A stretch of 64,000 bases of DNA from Strix aluco (taxonomy: Eukaryota; Chordata; Aves; Strigiformes; Strigidae), in NCBI RefSeq assembly GCF_031877795.1, contig NC_133954.1, positions 5,547,256-5,611,255 on the forward strand, in the 5' to 3' direction. The position numbers and the translations under genes are program-made. Shown piece by piece: positions 50,103-61,505 of this stretch; position 1 is the stretch's first letter; every line of letters starts with the position of its first letter. Under the pieces are notes generated by a model. That model had not been told where the DNA came from and made no database searches. It worked only from the letters and a program-made list of their open reading frames with translations.

Positions 50103-53100
50103 TTGCAGATTTAGTTGTTCTCTGCCATCCCAGCAAGTTTGCCAGTGGTTCTGGGGAGGTTTCTAGGATTTTGGGGGCAATCTGGGTTCTGTGTAGTCCC
50201 TGTCTGTTCGGTGATGTGACGATGTCTTTCTACTCCAGCGGCTTCACCAGGCACCAGGCAGAGGCAAAACCCATCCAAAGGTGATAGTGATGCCTCTTTT
50301 CATTGCAGTTGTCACTGAAGACCTTCCCCTCAGCAGAATTCCTGCATCTTAATGAGTCAGAAAAGGCTCATTTCAGCCCTTTGCATCTTACAGGGCTTAA
50401 GTCCTCAGCAGGACTTTGTCCTAGTGTCATTCCTGGTGGCTTCTCCACTCCGTGGGACAGCAGCGATGATGGGTGTTCATTCCTGTGGAGGACGCCCAGG
50501 GCTTTGCCATTCATCCGTGCAATTGTTGAGATGATTTTCCTGCTTTGTTTCAGAGTTGGCTGTGCTGAGCACCAGTTCCCTTTTCCACAGGAAAACCATC
50601 CTCCAGGGTACAGATCTGCTTTCCCTACTCATAGGTAGGAAATCTAAACCAGTGAATCCTCACCTGCTTTTTTAATTTTGCTGATATGTAGGAGATGCTC
50701 CTAAACCCAAATAAACTTCTGGAAATATGGTAGATAAACAAAAGGCTTAAGATGAAGAAATGCCAGCACAACAGCAATTTAATTTGCCTGCGTGTGTGCT
50801 CTGCAATGCAGTCGGTAGGTACAAGGCATCCTGCTGCGATGCCGCAGGGCCCTTGCAGAAGTGATGGGCTTTCGGAGAAAGAAGGCAAAGATTGTGAGCA
50901 TTAGGGCTTTATTGCTTTTCCAGCTCCGTTTTTGTTCCTGTTGTCTTACTGTGAGTGCATTGGAAGTCCCCAAGGCTTGGGGACAAGCATAGGCCAGCAG
51001 CCAGGACACTGGGTCCTCCTCCCGTCCCTGGTTTCCTGAATGTCCTTCAGCAAGTTGCTTCTTTTCCCTTCTCCCCAATTTTCCCACCCCTGTTGCAGTG
51101 GGAAATGCTCCGTCCCGACCTGCCTGGTCCTGCTGCTGCTGGTAGGAGATTTTTCTGCATGGGGCAGAGGTTGCCAATAAATCACAGCATGGGTTTGCAG
51201 CAGGAAAGCAGAGCCAGGTTGTGCGGAAACATCTCCATGGGTGTTCCCAGTCCCTAGTGGGTGCATCTTTGCAATCATTTTGTTGCCTGGGAGCTTTGGC
51301 AGCTTTAGCAGTACCTCTCTGCTTCAGTCCATCTCCGGGGATCTGCAGGTGCTTGGGAAAATTCCTACTTTCCTTTTTCCCTTAATGCAGAAAGTCTGGA
51401 GCACCCGGGAACGCCAGGCACCACACCATCTGCTCTACTTAGTTGGATGCTGTTTTTAATCTCCTCGTGACATTTTTGGAAGTATAGAGACCCCAAAGAT
51501 TACTTTCCTGGAGTTCCTCTTAAAATTTTGAACTTTTCCAGCATCCCACCATGCACCAGATCATTAGCACGGGGGTCAAAGCCCAGAGGATGCTGATTAA
51601 AGGACTTTCTCTTTGTCAGCTAGGCTGCTTCGTCTATTATGTGGCACAGTCTGAACCTAATTAGCAAGACCCCATTCATCAGCATAGGTGAGGCTCAGTG
51701 CCTCTCTGGAAAGGTTGCTTGTTCTCAGCTGTCTGCATGGACCAGGGGAAACTTCCTCTCTGGATGAAAAGTCAGGAGTATCCTTTGCATATTTTTCAAT
51801 TATACCTCCCTTTCTGGAGGTCAGCGCAGTCCCTGGAGGCAGATGCAATTAACATATAAATTGCAAATCCATGCCGGTGGCCAATTCATACTTTGGGGAT
51901 GGAAGGGAGATATTTAGCTTGTCACTGTAACACTCATAGGAGATGGAAAAATCTCCCAGATGGACAGTCACGGGTGGCAGAGGGAGGCAGCAGGGACCAA
52001 TATCATTTGATGAGCAGCCTTGACCACATCAGGGAAAGGCACAGAGCCCTGGGCCAAGATGGCTGCAGAGATCTCAAAAAAAAAGCTGTGCTCCAGAGAA
52101 AGGACCGAGGGGAACCACCAGAGGATCACCAGCCAAAATGTGGCATTTGCAGATTCCACCACGGTTAGGTTTTATTTCCTGGGGGATTGAAGTAGTTGGT
52201 GTGGTGCAAGCTGTGGACGTGTTCTCCATGTGTTAAACTCCTTCCCAGGCACTGGTGGCTACCAAGAACCCACAATAGCAACAAGCTATTGGAGATAGTG
52301 GGATGGAGATGGCTTTGGTTCATGAGACGCAGAAGCTTGGGTGATAGGGACATTTCACAGCAGAGAGCTCGATATATCAAGCCCACTCCCACCATGTGTG
52401 GGACTGCACCACCACCAGATACGACCCTGCAGTGCTTCATCCTGCCAACAGCCTCCAGCTGTGACCAGGTTGTGTATTGCAGATGTGTTGGATGTGATCT
52501 CAGCCATCCATCACCCTGCTGCTTCCAACCTCAGCCCACGGCTCCATGGACAGCCCCTGGTTTTCCCTTGCTGGCAGGGTGACATCACTAGGGATGATTT
52601 CTCCTCCCAGCTGTAGGACCACAGGCTTCGTGCTGCCCCTCACGTCTCAGGGCTCCACAGCTTGAGCTAATTGCTGGTGGAAGTCTCCTAGTGGTGTGGA
52701 TGCTGGTCCTGGGGTGAGCAGATGCCAAGTTCAGAGGACATCCTTCCCTTCACCTGAGCAGCTGTGTTTCTATTTTGGAAGGAAATTGTCTGCTTTTCAT
52801 GTCATCCTCAGGCTGGCTGCTGCAAAATCTTCATTCCACCAAGAGTCTTTGCAAGCTTGCGCCTACCCCAGTCTATCCCAGCCCCATCTGGGTCCAGCCT
52901 GTGACACAGCTCTGCTTGACACCTCACATAAGGCACATGATTAAACTTTGAGTTATCAGCCAGATAACTCAGGTTTTAAATTATGTACCTGCGCAGGGAA
53001 GGTTTCTTGTCAGGAGGAGTTAAAGCGATGCTGGCAAGACGGCTCCCGTTTAACCTTCTCTGAGCTGTAATGAGATTGAGTTTGTCATCTCACTGTACCG

Positions 53101-54200
53101 TTGTTGTTTGGCGGCTGTAAGCTTTCAGGCTGACTCTGGAGCCTGCCAAACTCCATCCACCGCTAAAAGGTTGTGTGATGGGCTCGGGATAGGCTATGTT
53201 GTGTGGAGTCTGGGGACAACCCCTCTCGGTCCCCTCCATCCCCATGGGTCAGGTGACAAAGGCTGGGCTTGGCAGGTGGATGACTCCTGTGGCATTTGGT
53301 ACTGCGTGACAGAGCTGGGACAAATCCCGTGTTTTCCAGCTGAGCCAAGGTGCTTTTGAGAGGGAGGGGAGCAGCGGAAGAATTCCTGAAGATGGCCTGT
53401 TAATGCCGAAAATCCTGGATACACCGCGCTGGGAAGCTGCACCCACGCTAGCAGGTGAGCTGGCTCTCCTGGCAGATCCCTGGCATCATTTTCAGCCCCA
53501 CTTCTTCCCATGCCTCTCCAGCAGCGATGGGCTTCCCCGCCGTGCCATCTTCACAGGGAGTCACCCCAAGTCCCCCCTGCCTTGCAAGCTATGGGTGACC
53601 TCCCTTGTGATCCAAGGCACCTGATATTTAAAAGTATTAAGCCTAATTTTTATGTGTTTTTATCTCTTCACGGGTTTCAGGATTAGATCAGGATCAGGGG
53701 GGTTGATCCCTCTTCCCAAAACCACCGAGGAGACCTTTGCATCAGCATCTCTCTGGGCTCAGCCCCTCCATAAACCCTCTGTGCTTGGGCACAAGAGGGC
53801 ACTGAAACACCATCACGATCGGACCGTTGGTACGCACAGACAGAGCTGCTGGAGCCATAAAGCCCCTTCTGCATCTTCCCCCTGGCTCGGCAGGGTCCCT
53901 GTACCCGGAGGGGCGTGCGGACACATCCAGAGGATGCTCCTGCCCCTAAGCTGTGGTGTGCATGTCCAGGCTGTGCTCTTCCCACTACATTACATCGCCT
54001 TAGATGAGGGGAGCAGGAGCCGAGTGGAGCCAGCACCCCCTCCTGCAAGAGCAGACCTGTTATTTCTGGGGCTGGGACCAGCAAGAGCAACCAAATCCCT
54101 TGAGGTTTGTGCTTCTTGGGGTCACACACCCGCTTGCTGCCTGCAAAGCAAACCACCCCTTCACCTGCCAGGGTGAGAGCAGGTGGAAATCATGAGTCAG
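50103..54200. other. Intergenic sequence without recognised genes
   Basis: Mixed composition with short open frames only. Nothing resembles a known protein domain, tRNA or rRNA. A few AT-richer patches are present (50640-50760, 51480-51620). Regulatory content cannot be judged without comparison to other species. Confidence 0.45.
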
Positions 54201-54680
54201 CTGCGCTCTGCAAACCTGGGAGCACTTAATTGGTATTAATCTCATCAATGCAAATCATATTAACTCTCCTAGAAACACTGGGCCTTTACCAATAGCAACA
54301 CTGATGATTCCATATAAATCAAATTTACCAGCCTATAAACATTAGTACATCCCACAGACATATTCACCCTCATAAAAAACATCAATTGCTGCCTGACTAT
54401 ATTAGTGGAAATAAATTACAGAACTTTATCTCTCTGCCGTGATTATGGGCAAAACCACATAAAAGAGACACTTGGAAGATGCTTTTGTGTCGATTGTTAC
54501 AGAAGTTGCCGATGCTGTTCAGCTTCTTCAAAACGCTATGAATTGCATATAATTAAGGGATTTGAAAACCTTCAATGACTAAATGATAAAAATGTCCCTT
54601 TTGCAAGCCCTGAAGCACCTGTGTGAGCAATTTTTGTGCAGGTGAGGAGAATAAAACCAACTTATTAAGCATCACCCTTT
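54200..54680. promoter_or_regulatory. AT-rich block resembling conserved non-coding DNA
   Basis: About 480 bp of AT-rich, non-repetitive sequence in otherwise GC-rich surroundings. It has homeodomain-type TAATTG (54227-54232), a perfect octamer ATGCAAAT (54248-54255) and several TTAAT and ATAAAT cores, with TGAGTCAGC nearby at 54193. This is the usual look of vertebrate developmental enhancers, but it is composition and motif evidence only. Confidence 0.35.
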
Positions 54681-57090
54681 GGGAGCAATGCAGAAAGCTC
54701 CTTTTACACTGTTTTTTTTAGTGATAGGTGAACAGGAGAAAATGTCTGATAGGGGAAAAAACAGTTTGTGCTATTCAGCTCCTCAGAAAGAAGACTGTGA
54801 GCATCTCTGGAAGAGAAAAACATCCAGTGGAATAAGGGTACAAGATAGAAGTGGTGGCTGGGAGAGAATTGGATGAGAAATGAGGCTTGTGCTTCAAGCA
54901 GGCAGGGTGATTAACCATGTGAGCAAACCTCTTAAGGAAGAGGTGGGTTTTCCTGCAGAGACTGGATGGTTTGAGAGATGTTTCATTCCCACATAAGTTA
55001 TTGGGGAACTGGGGGAGATGAAGTGGCCTGTAACACTGAGAAGGTTGGTCTCGATGATTGAACATCGGATGTGCCTGTGAATCTGTGGCAGGAGGAATGA
55101 GGAGTAAGGTGAGGAATAGGAACCATGGGATGTGTCTGCAGTTGTCCCCATGCCAGAGACAAGGCTCATCTTCCCCAGACCCTCCAGGGTACCCGTGGGT
55201 CTCTAACCATCCTTCCCTCACCACACTGTTGCCTTATTCTTCTTCCATGCCATGGACGTGGTGCCCAGGCTAGTTTAATGTGCTCTGCAGCAGACATCAT
55301 CTCCTTAAGTGTTGGCCAACTTGCTGGCTTTTCTGCTGGTTTCCTACCCAGTGGGTGCTGCAGGTGATCCCGTGTCCATCTGTCCCTCCTGAGCAGGGAG
55401 GAGGCTCCCAGCAGAGCTGACCTGCCTCTCCCATCTCCTCTGTTTTGTCTCTTCTTGAGTGTCCGCACTCATCAGCCTGGATGACAGCATGGTGCCTGCT
55501 CCCAGCTGGCAAGGGTTAGAATAAGTCTCCCGTTCCTCTGCACCACTCTGCTCTTTTTATTGAGGCCTTCTCCTCCAGGTCTGTCTCAGGTACGTGGTAC
55601 TCCTGTTACCATAGTAATGTGCCTCACCATCTCACAGGCTTCAGTGCACTTATCCTTGTAACGTCCCTTTGCAGGAGAGGAACACTTGTCCCCACGCTAC
55701 TTGTGGTGGAGAGAGGCACTAGAATGAAAAGCTCAAGTGAGTTGGGGACCAAAAAGCCCCTGAAAGCCTCAAAGGCTTGGTGTGGTCACCCAGGTGGTGG
55801 ACAAATGTCCAGCACAGAGGTGACCGACAGTTGCGAACCTTCCCCCTTGCTCAGCCCCGTAGCAGGGTTTCTTGTCTGGCTCCACCACTGATGGTGCTTA
55901 CACCCTCAACCCTTCTTTCTGTGCTTGGTGACAAGAAGTGATTAAGAGGTTTAATAATTTGGATTTATTCTTTGCTGCTGTCTGAGGCTGTTCAAAGAAC
56001 AATAAAGTGACTCCAGTGTGATTATGGCTTAGAACAAGCATCCAGGGATGCTCCCCTGGGCGGCATGTCCATCAGTGTAGTAATACCTGTGAGGGCAGGA
56101 CGTGTCCCCAGGGAGCGTCTTTAGGTACTCGGGATGGGCTCATCTTGGGCATGTGTAAAACCTTCACGGTGGTTTGCAGTGAATTTTGGATTTTTCCTTT
56201 GGGCAAAGTCAAATGCTAAAGAGATGCATGTGCCTGACAGCTGGGCTATGGAGCCTTTTGTACCTCGTAGGTTATTCATCGACAAGGTTTGTGTTTAATG
56301 CGGGAGCCTGGCTCCAGTCCAGCCTTCTGGGGGCTCCTGTGATGTCTTAATGTTGTGTCTGCCCTTTCGCAAGAAAAGCATGGAAAAATGGTGTGGAAAG
56401 CTGCACTTCCACAGAGCACATGGAGGGGCAGGGGGGCTGGGGGTGGCTGGAGGGCAGCAGCCTCTCCTCTGGGGCGATGGGGAGCTCAGCTTTCCAGCAG
56501 AAATGAGAGTCCAGCACTCGTTACCGGGGGAAAAACCCTCTGTGGTAATGGGATACGTGAGTCTGCAGAGGGGCTGAGACCACAGCTCAGGGAGGGGTCT
56601 CGAAGGGGTGAGAGCACCGTGTTACGGTGCCACATTGCACCTTCCATCAGCCTGAATTTGCCTGATCTGCACCCAGATGTGTTGTCAGCCTGCGAAAGCT
56701 GGCTTCTCTCAGCTGAATGCAGCTTTTTCCAGGATGAGATAAATCCTCCCCTAAAGTGCAGCTGGGGCAAACCCTGGTGTAAAGCGCTGTGGCAGTGTGC
56801 CATGGGCTCCTGCCTACGCATGGTCCACCGGATCCCCCCACCCAAGCCCCTCTCAGTCAGTCGATGGAAAGGGGATGCTGCTGGGTCCTTTATCCCTGCG
56901 CCAACGCTCCCCCGGAGCACTCAGGGCCCCGCCACATGCTTTAGTCTAGCACTGACTAATTGCTGGAGCGGTTGCCAGTTTGGGAGCTAAACACCACCTA
57001 AATCCTTCTGTTTAATCTGGATTTTACGGGCAGATTGGAAAAAGCAGGAGGTAGCCACCATCGAGGGGTCTGACCCACTTGTCAGCCGCC
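54681..57090. other. Intergenic sequence without recognised genes
   Basis: Short overlapping open frames on both strands, the longest about 210 codons at 56355-56990 (+), with no domain, no partner exons and no convincing start context. No repeat family was recognised. Confidence 0.45.
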
Positions 57091-57250
57091 CTCTGCGGAC
57101 AGGTGCTGGTTTTAATATCACATCAACACTAATTGACTTATTGCTGGTCTTTGCAAATCACCCTCTTAATGATAGTTACAACTACAGTGTGTGCAAATTA
57201 CCCTGCTAATGACACTTACAGATGTACTAAATGCCTTTGCTGATTCGTAT
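57090..57250. promoter_or_regulatory. AT-rich block with repeated TAAT/GCAAAT motifs
   Basis: Two similar phrases occur close together: TTTGCAAATCACCCTCTTAA with TGATAGTTACA, then GTGCAAATTACCCTGCTAA with TGACACTTACAG. The imperfect repetition, about 50 bp apart, brings GCAAAT and CTTAATGA/CTAATGA cores into a paired arrangement. It could be an enhancer with duplicated binding sites; no experimental support. Confidence 0.35.
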
Positions 57251-60200
57251 AGCCAGGCAGGAAATCATTTAAAGCCGAAAGGTCAGGAGTGAGAGCGGGA
57301 TGGGAGACTGTCATCTCCTTGGCTGGACCCCTTCTCCGAGGGGCTGTCCCCAGCATCCCACCACCTGCTGCTCCGTCCTGCTGCACCTCCTTGCTGGGCT
57401 CGGATGTGGGATGGGCTTTTTCCCATGGAGTGGGAGCAGAGTGTGAACTTTCCTCCTGGGGAGTCCTGGCACAGGGATGCTCCTTGGAGCAACATGCGGA
57501 AGGGATGAGCCCATTTTCTGCGGTGTGATAATTCCTGAAACCAGGAAGAGGGAATTTGATCTCTACTGATCTAATATTTTGCCAGGAAGGGGCAGTGGTA
57601 CAGGAGGATGCTTTCTGAGCCATCTGTGTTTCTGGTGGAACCAAGACCCTTCGCATCCTCTCCCAGCCCCATCACAGCACCCTGCACCACATCCTGCCCA
57701 CCAGCAGCGCGGCAGCTGTGTGTGGAGCTCCTCGGCTGGGGCACGTAAATGGCTTTCATGCCTCAGAAAATGCTAATGACTGTTTAATTGGACCCCGCCA
57801 TGTTACCTGCATGTTAGCAGCTGGTCTGGCTCATGACCAGAAGCAAGGCTGGACTGGGCTCATTGAAGCTGCTATTTCCACGTGAGGTCTGAGTGAAAGC
57901 ACTTTTCTGTCCGACTCTGGTGTTTTGATGACTTGGGTTTATCACCTACCAAAATGAATCACCTTTTAGAACTGCAGCAGGTGATGTGATAAGCAAATAA
58001 TAACGCAGCCATGGCAGCTTAAAAAAGCATCATCTTTGCTGGCACGCCGGCATTTTGGCAACCCTCGGGACATGGGGGCACAAGGACAACAGTGTCTCAT
58101 CTCTGTCCACAGTGTGGTCTGAGGGCTGATGGAGATCCTACAGATTTTGTGGGAGTCATGGGTTGAACAGAGAAGAGGGACCCAAATTAATGCCTTGCCC
58201 AGGAGGAAGGTGGGCAGCACCTGGCCATTAGATGGTGAGTTTGGAAGTGGCTTGTTCTCCAGCCAGCAAGGTGGTGGTCTCTTCTTCCTCTGCAGGACAT
58301 GGGGACGAGCTGAGATTACTGTGGGGTGCACATTTAAGGGGCTGAGCACACTAATGCATGAGGAATCAGGCTCTCTTATTTTCACTGTTCAAGAATATCT
58401 TGGTTCTCTTTTTTTTTTTCTTTGATATAACTCTGGATTTTCTTATTATCTGCATAAAATGGTGATCCCTTTTTAAATGCTGCCAGATGATATATGATGG
58501 CAATGAGTTCCAGAGGCCAAGTGTGTCATGCCGTTATGAGTTTCTCTAGTGAATTTTATTTAGCTGTTACAATTCCTTGCTCCTGCTATGGAGCTTCAGA
58601 AGAGCACAATCCTTCCTACAGTGTGGGAAGAAATGCAGTGATGGGGCTACCCATCAGGAGTCGTGCTCAAGGTGGTCTCAAGCACTTCTTCATCCATTGA
58701 CACGTCTTCAGCTACATCCAGCCTCAGCTTTAAAACATCCATAATTAATGCCTCTGCTAAAGACAAACAGTGTTCAGGAAGATTTATCATTTCTTCTCTT
58801 GTAATTACCTGTCAAAATTAAAATAATGGCCTTTTAGAAGGAACGGAGGGTTTTTTTCTTAATTAATTAAGTATGCAGCTTGTCATGCAAAATCAAGGTC
58901 ATCAAGATTGAAATGAAGATGACTGCCCCACTACCGCTGCTGTTCTCACATCCCAGCATGCACCCTTGGGAGAAGAGTGGGGGGAGATATTTGAGGAGAG
59001 TGGAGAGGGTTTATTTAAGAATTTAGCTCCCAGTGGACCTTAATGAGCCAAAACTATATTTTATATGTACATTAGTCACTGTGCTAGAGGCCCCTCAGCC
59101 TGTGCATCCTGGACAAGGATGCTTAGAGGAGTCTGTCATGGACCACTCTGTGCAGACGCAGACCAAGACAAGGTTTGCTGCCCCTGAAATGTGACTGAGA
59201 CCTGCTGGCTTTGGAGCAGCTCTCCTGAGAGTCTGCAAGAAGTGTTGTGAGACCTGGTGTCAGCATCCAGCAGGCAAGTCCTCCCTTATAGGCAAGGAAA
59301 AGGCAACCAGGTGGTGTCTCACATTTTGGGTGTCCTAGTTCAACTGGCCTGAACATCCCTTGTCCCTGCTGCCCGAGGGCTAGCTCCTCTTGGAGAAACA
59401 GGTAGCAAGCTCTGGATAAAACTGGGGTGTCACAGAGCTGTGAAACAATCTCCAAATGCAGATACTCCCAGCTGAGCCCCATGGGGCACAAGGGAAGAGG
59501 AGGGACACTGTTCACATGGGAAGGATGGGGATCTTGCCCCATTCTCCTCCATCTCCATCCCTGCACCCGGTGGGAGGTGGACATCCCTGCTCCTCCTCCC
59601 AGTCCCATCTTTTGCTTTCTTGGGTGTACCCCAAAAGCAGATCTCCATTTTTAGTAGCCCGTTGCTTTTTGATCAAGACCTCTGCATTCCTGTGCTTTAA
59701 GATGCTCTTCTCTGGGGAGCCGGCGAGCTGGCTGTGCAGCCTTATTTCCCTCTGATAACAGACTCTATTAGCATGAAGTATTGCTTTCAGTGCTCCAGTG
59801 AAAAATGTTAGCTTTCTTTGTGAGAGGTATCTATTGGGTTAGGATTACACTGCCCATAAATAATGGAGACAGGCTCAATTCCAGGCTCTTTCCCAGTCCA
59901 TAATTGGAACACCATTATAAATTGTAAACATCTACGTTGTGCTCTAAACCAGAGTCACCCACTGCCTCTACAATTGGGCTCAGCATCCCCTTCCCCGTCC
60001 CAGGCTGGGCATGCCTGAAGCCTCTAGCAAGCAGCAGGCTGGATATGGAGGATGTCTGCAGAAAATATGCACTTTTAACTGGAAAAGAAAATAAAAGAAC
60101 TTCTGAGAAACCAAGACCTTCTCCTGTATTTTGTTGGATTTATTTTTTTCGGCTTTCTGTTTTCTGTGAGCATTTTCATGTTGCTGAAACCCCAACTTTC

Positions 60201-61180
60201 CATCAAAAGAAGTTGCTTGATTTAAATTTTCAGCCATCCCTGCCTTTCTTTTAAACTCTTCTCTGGAGATTATTTAAAGGGTGTGATAAGAATCATGCAG
60301 AGGTGATGGGGGCAACTGGCTTGTGTCATGTCCCCTCACAATATGCAGTGACCTAGGACTGACATTTATTTTAATGTATTATTGAGCTAATGATTTGTAT
60401 AGACAGAGCCTTTTGGCCATCAATGTGTTTGATTTCTCTAGAAATACATTTCTAAGGGAGCTAGTGACCTTCTTCTGCCTGCTGCAGCTCCAAAGATGCT
60501 CAAGGGAGTTTTTTTTTGCATGGCAGCAGATGGAGGGACCCTAATGTTTTGGGCATGCAATGGTGCAGGAGAAGACCCAGGAATCCAGAGTGTGGGATCA
60601 TGTCCCCATGTGGGATATGGGACAGAAAAGAGACACACATCCACAGGAAATTAACTTCCACAGGGCACTTCCTAAAGGTGTTTGGGGCAAAGATTCTTTG
60701 GTGTCACAAAAAAAAAGAGGGTCTTTAATAATCTCATTGAGGTGCTTAATTATTTTCACAGTGAAAACAGGAGTATTAAAGGTTGCTTTAATCTAGCAGA
60801 GAGAAGAGCAGGGCAGGCAATGCTCATGGTCCCAACAAGAGAGGTTATGGCAGAGCAGGAGATGGGGAGGACAAGGCTGCCAGAGGAGATGGTGTGGAGG
60901 TACCCGGTGGCTCGGGGAGTCCCCAGACCAGACAGCCACAGGGTGTCAGATAGAGCCAGGGGGAGGGTTACTGGGGACATCCTCCCTCTTCTCCTTTTTC
61001 CCAGGCAAGTCTGCTTCCACGGACCAAGGGCACATGGGGGATTTGGTCTGAGGCATGAAAGCACCTTTGATGTCCTCTGACTTCTCATCCCTTCTTGGCC
61101 TGAGGACTATGTTGGAGCCTCCCTGCCAGCATCCGCGTGGCTGTGCTGGGGAGCTGAGCCTGCTCCTGCAGAAGGGAGCG
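57251..61180. other. Intergenic sequence with AT-rich patches
   Basis: No gene recognised. AT-rich patches at about 58730-58920, 59740-59935 and 60100-60450 are non-repetitive and could be conserved non-coding elements. The remaining stretches are of mixed composition. Homopolymer runs (for example T-rich at 58410-58420) are of no note. Confidence 0.4.
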
Positions 61181-61304
61181 GTGGCAGAATTAATTAACTA
61201 GCAAAGTGTGAGTGCTGGGCACTGCTCATTTACTTCTACTTGTGTATTAGTATTGTTTATTAATTAGATAATATATACAAGTTTATATGAATCTCATTTC
61301 AAAT

Positions 61305-61322
61305 CCCAGCAAATTTGCTGGG
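61305..61322. repeat. 18-bp perfect palindrome
   Basis: CCCAGCAAATTTGCTGGG equals its own reverse complement without a spacer. It sits in an AT-rich block (61190-61350). A site this symmetrical would suit a dimeric DNA-binding protein; no such protein is known to me for it. Confidence 0.95.
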
Positions 61323-61384
61323 CAAATATTAATAGCTATAAACACCAAGAGAATAGCAGAACTGCGAGCAGCTCAGGTTTATTA

Positions 61385-61505
61385 AGAACAAATCATGCTA
61401 GACAAACTTAATTACATTTTTGATAGAATTGCTAAATTAGGGGACGAAGCGAAGGCGGTAGATATTCATATATCTTGATTTTTAGCAAACCGTTCAACTC
61501 GGCCA
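61385..61505 (+). mobile_element. Ancient LINE fragment (CR1/L3-like reverse transcriptase region)
   Basis: In one frame the sequence reads LDKLNYIFDRIAKLGDEAK, then AVDI, followed after small losses by a stretch matching YLDFSKAFD (here TATCTTGATTTTTAGCAAAC). This is the conserved reverse-transcriptase segment of CR1/L3-type LINEs (typical form: FFDxVTxLVDEGKAVDVVYLDFSKAFD). It is clearly old and broken by stops, and quite different from the young CR1 tails elsewhere in the window. It lies in the AT-rich block that also has the palindrome. Confidence 0.65.

Noticed and set aside
56355-56990. Open frame of 211 codons in the intergenic region
   Set aside because: No family resemblance and overlapped by equally long frames on the opposite strand.
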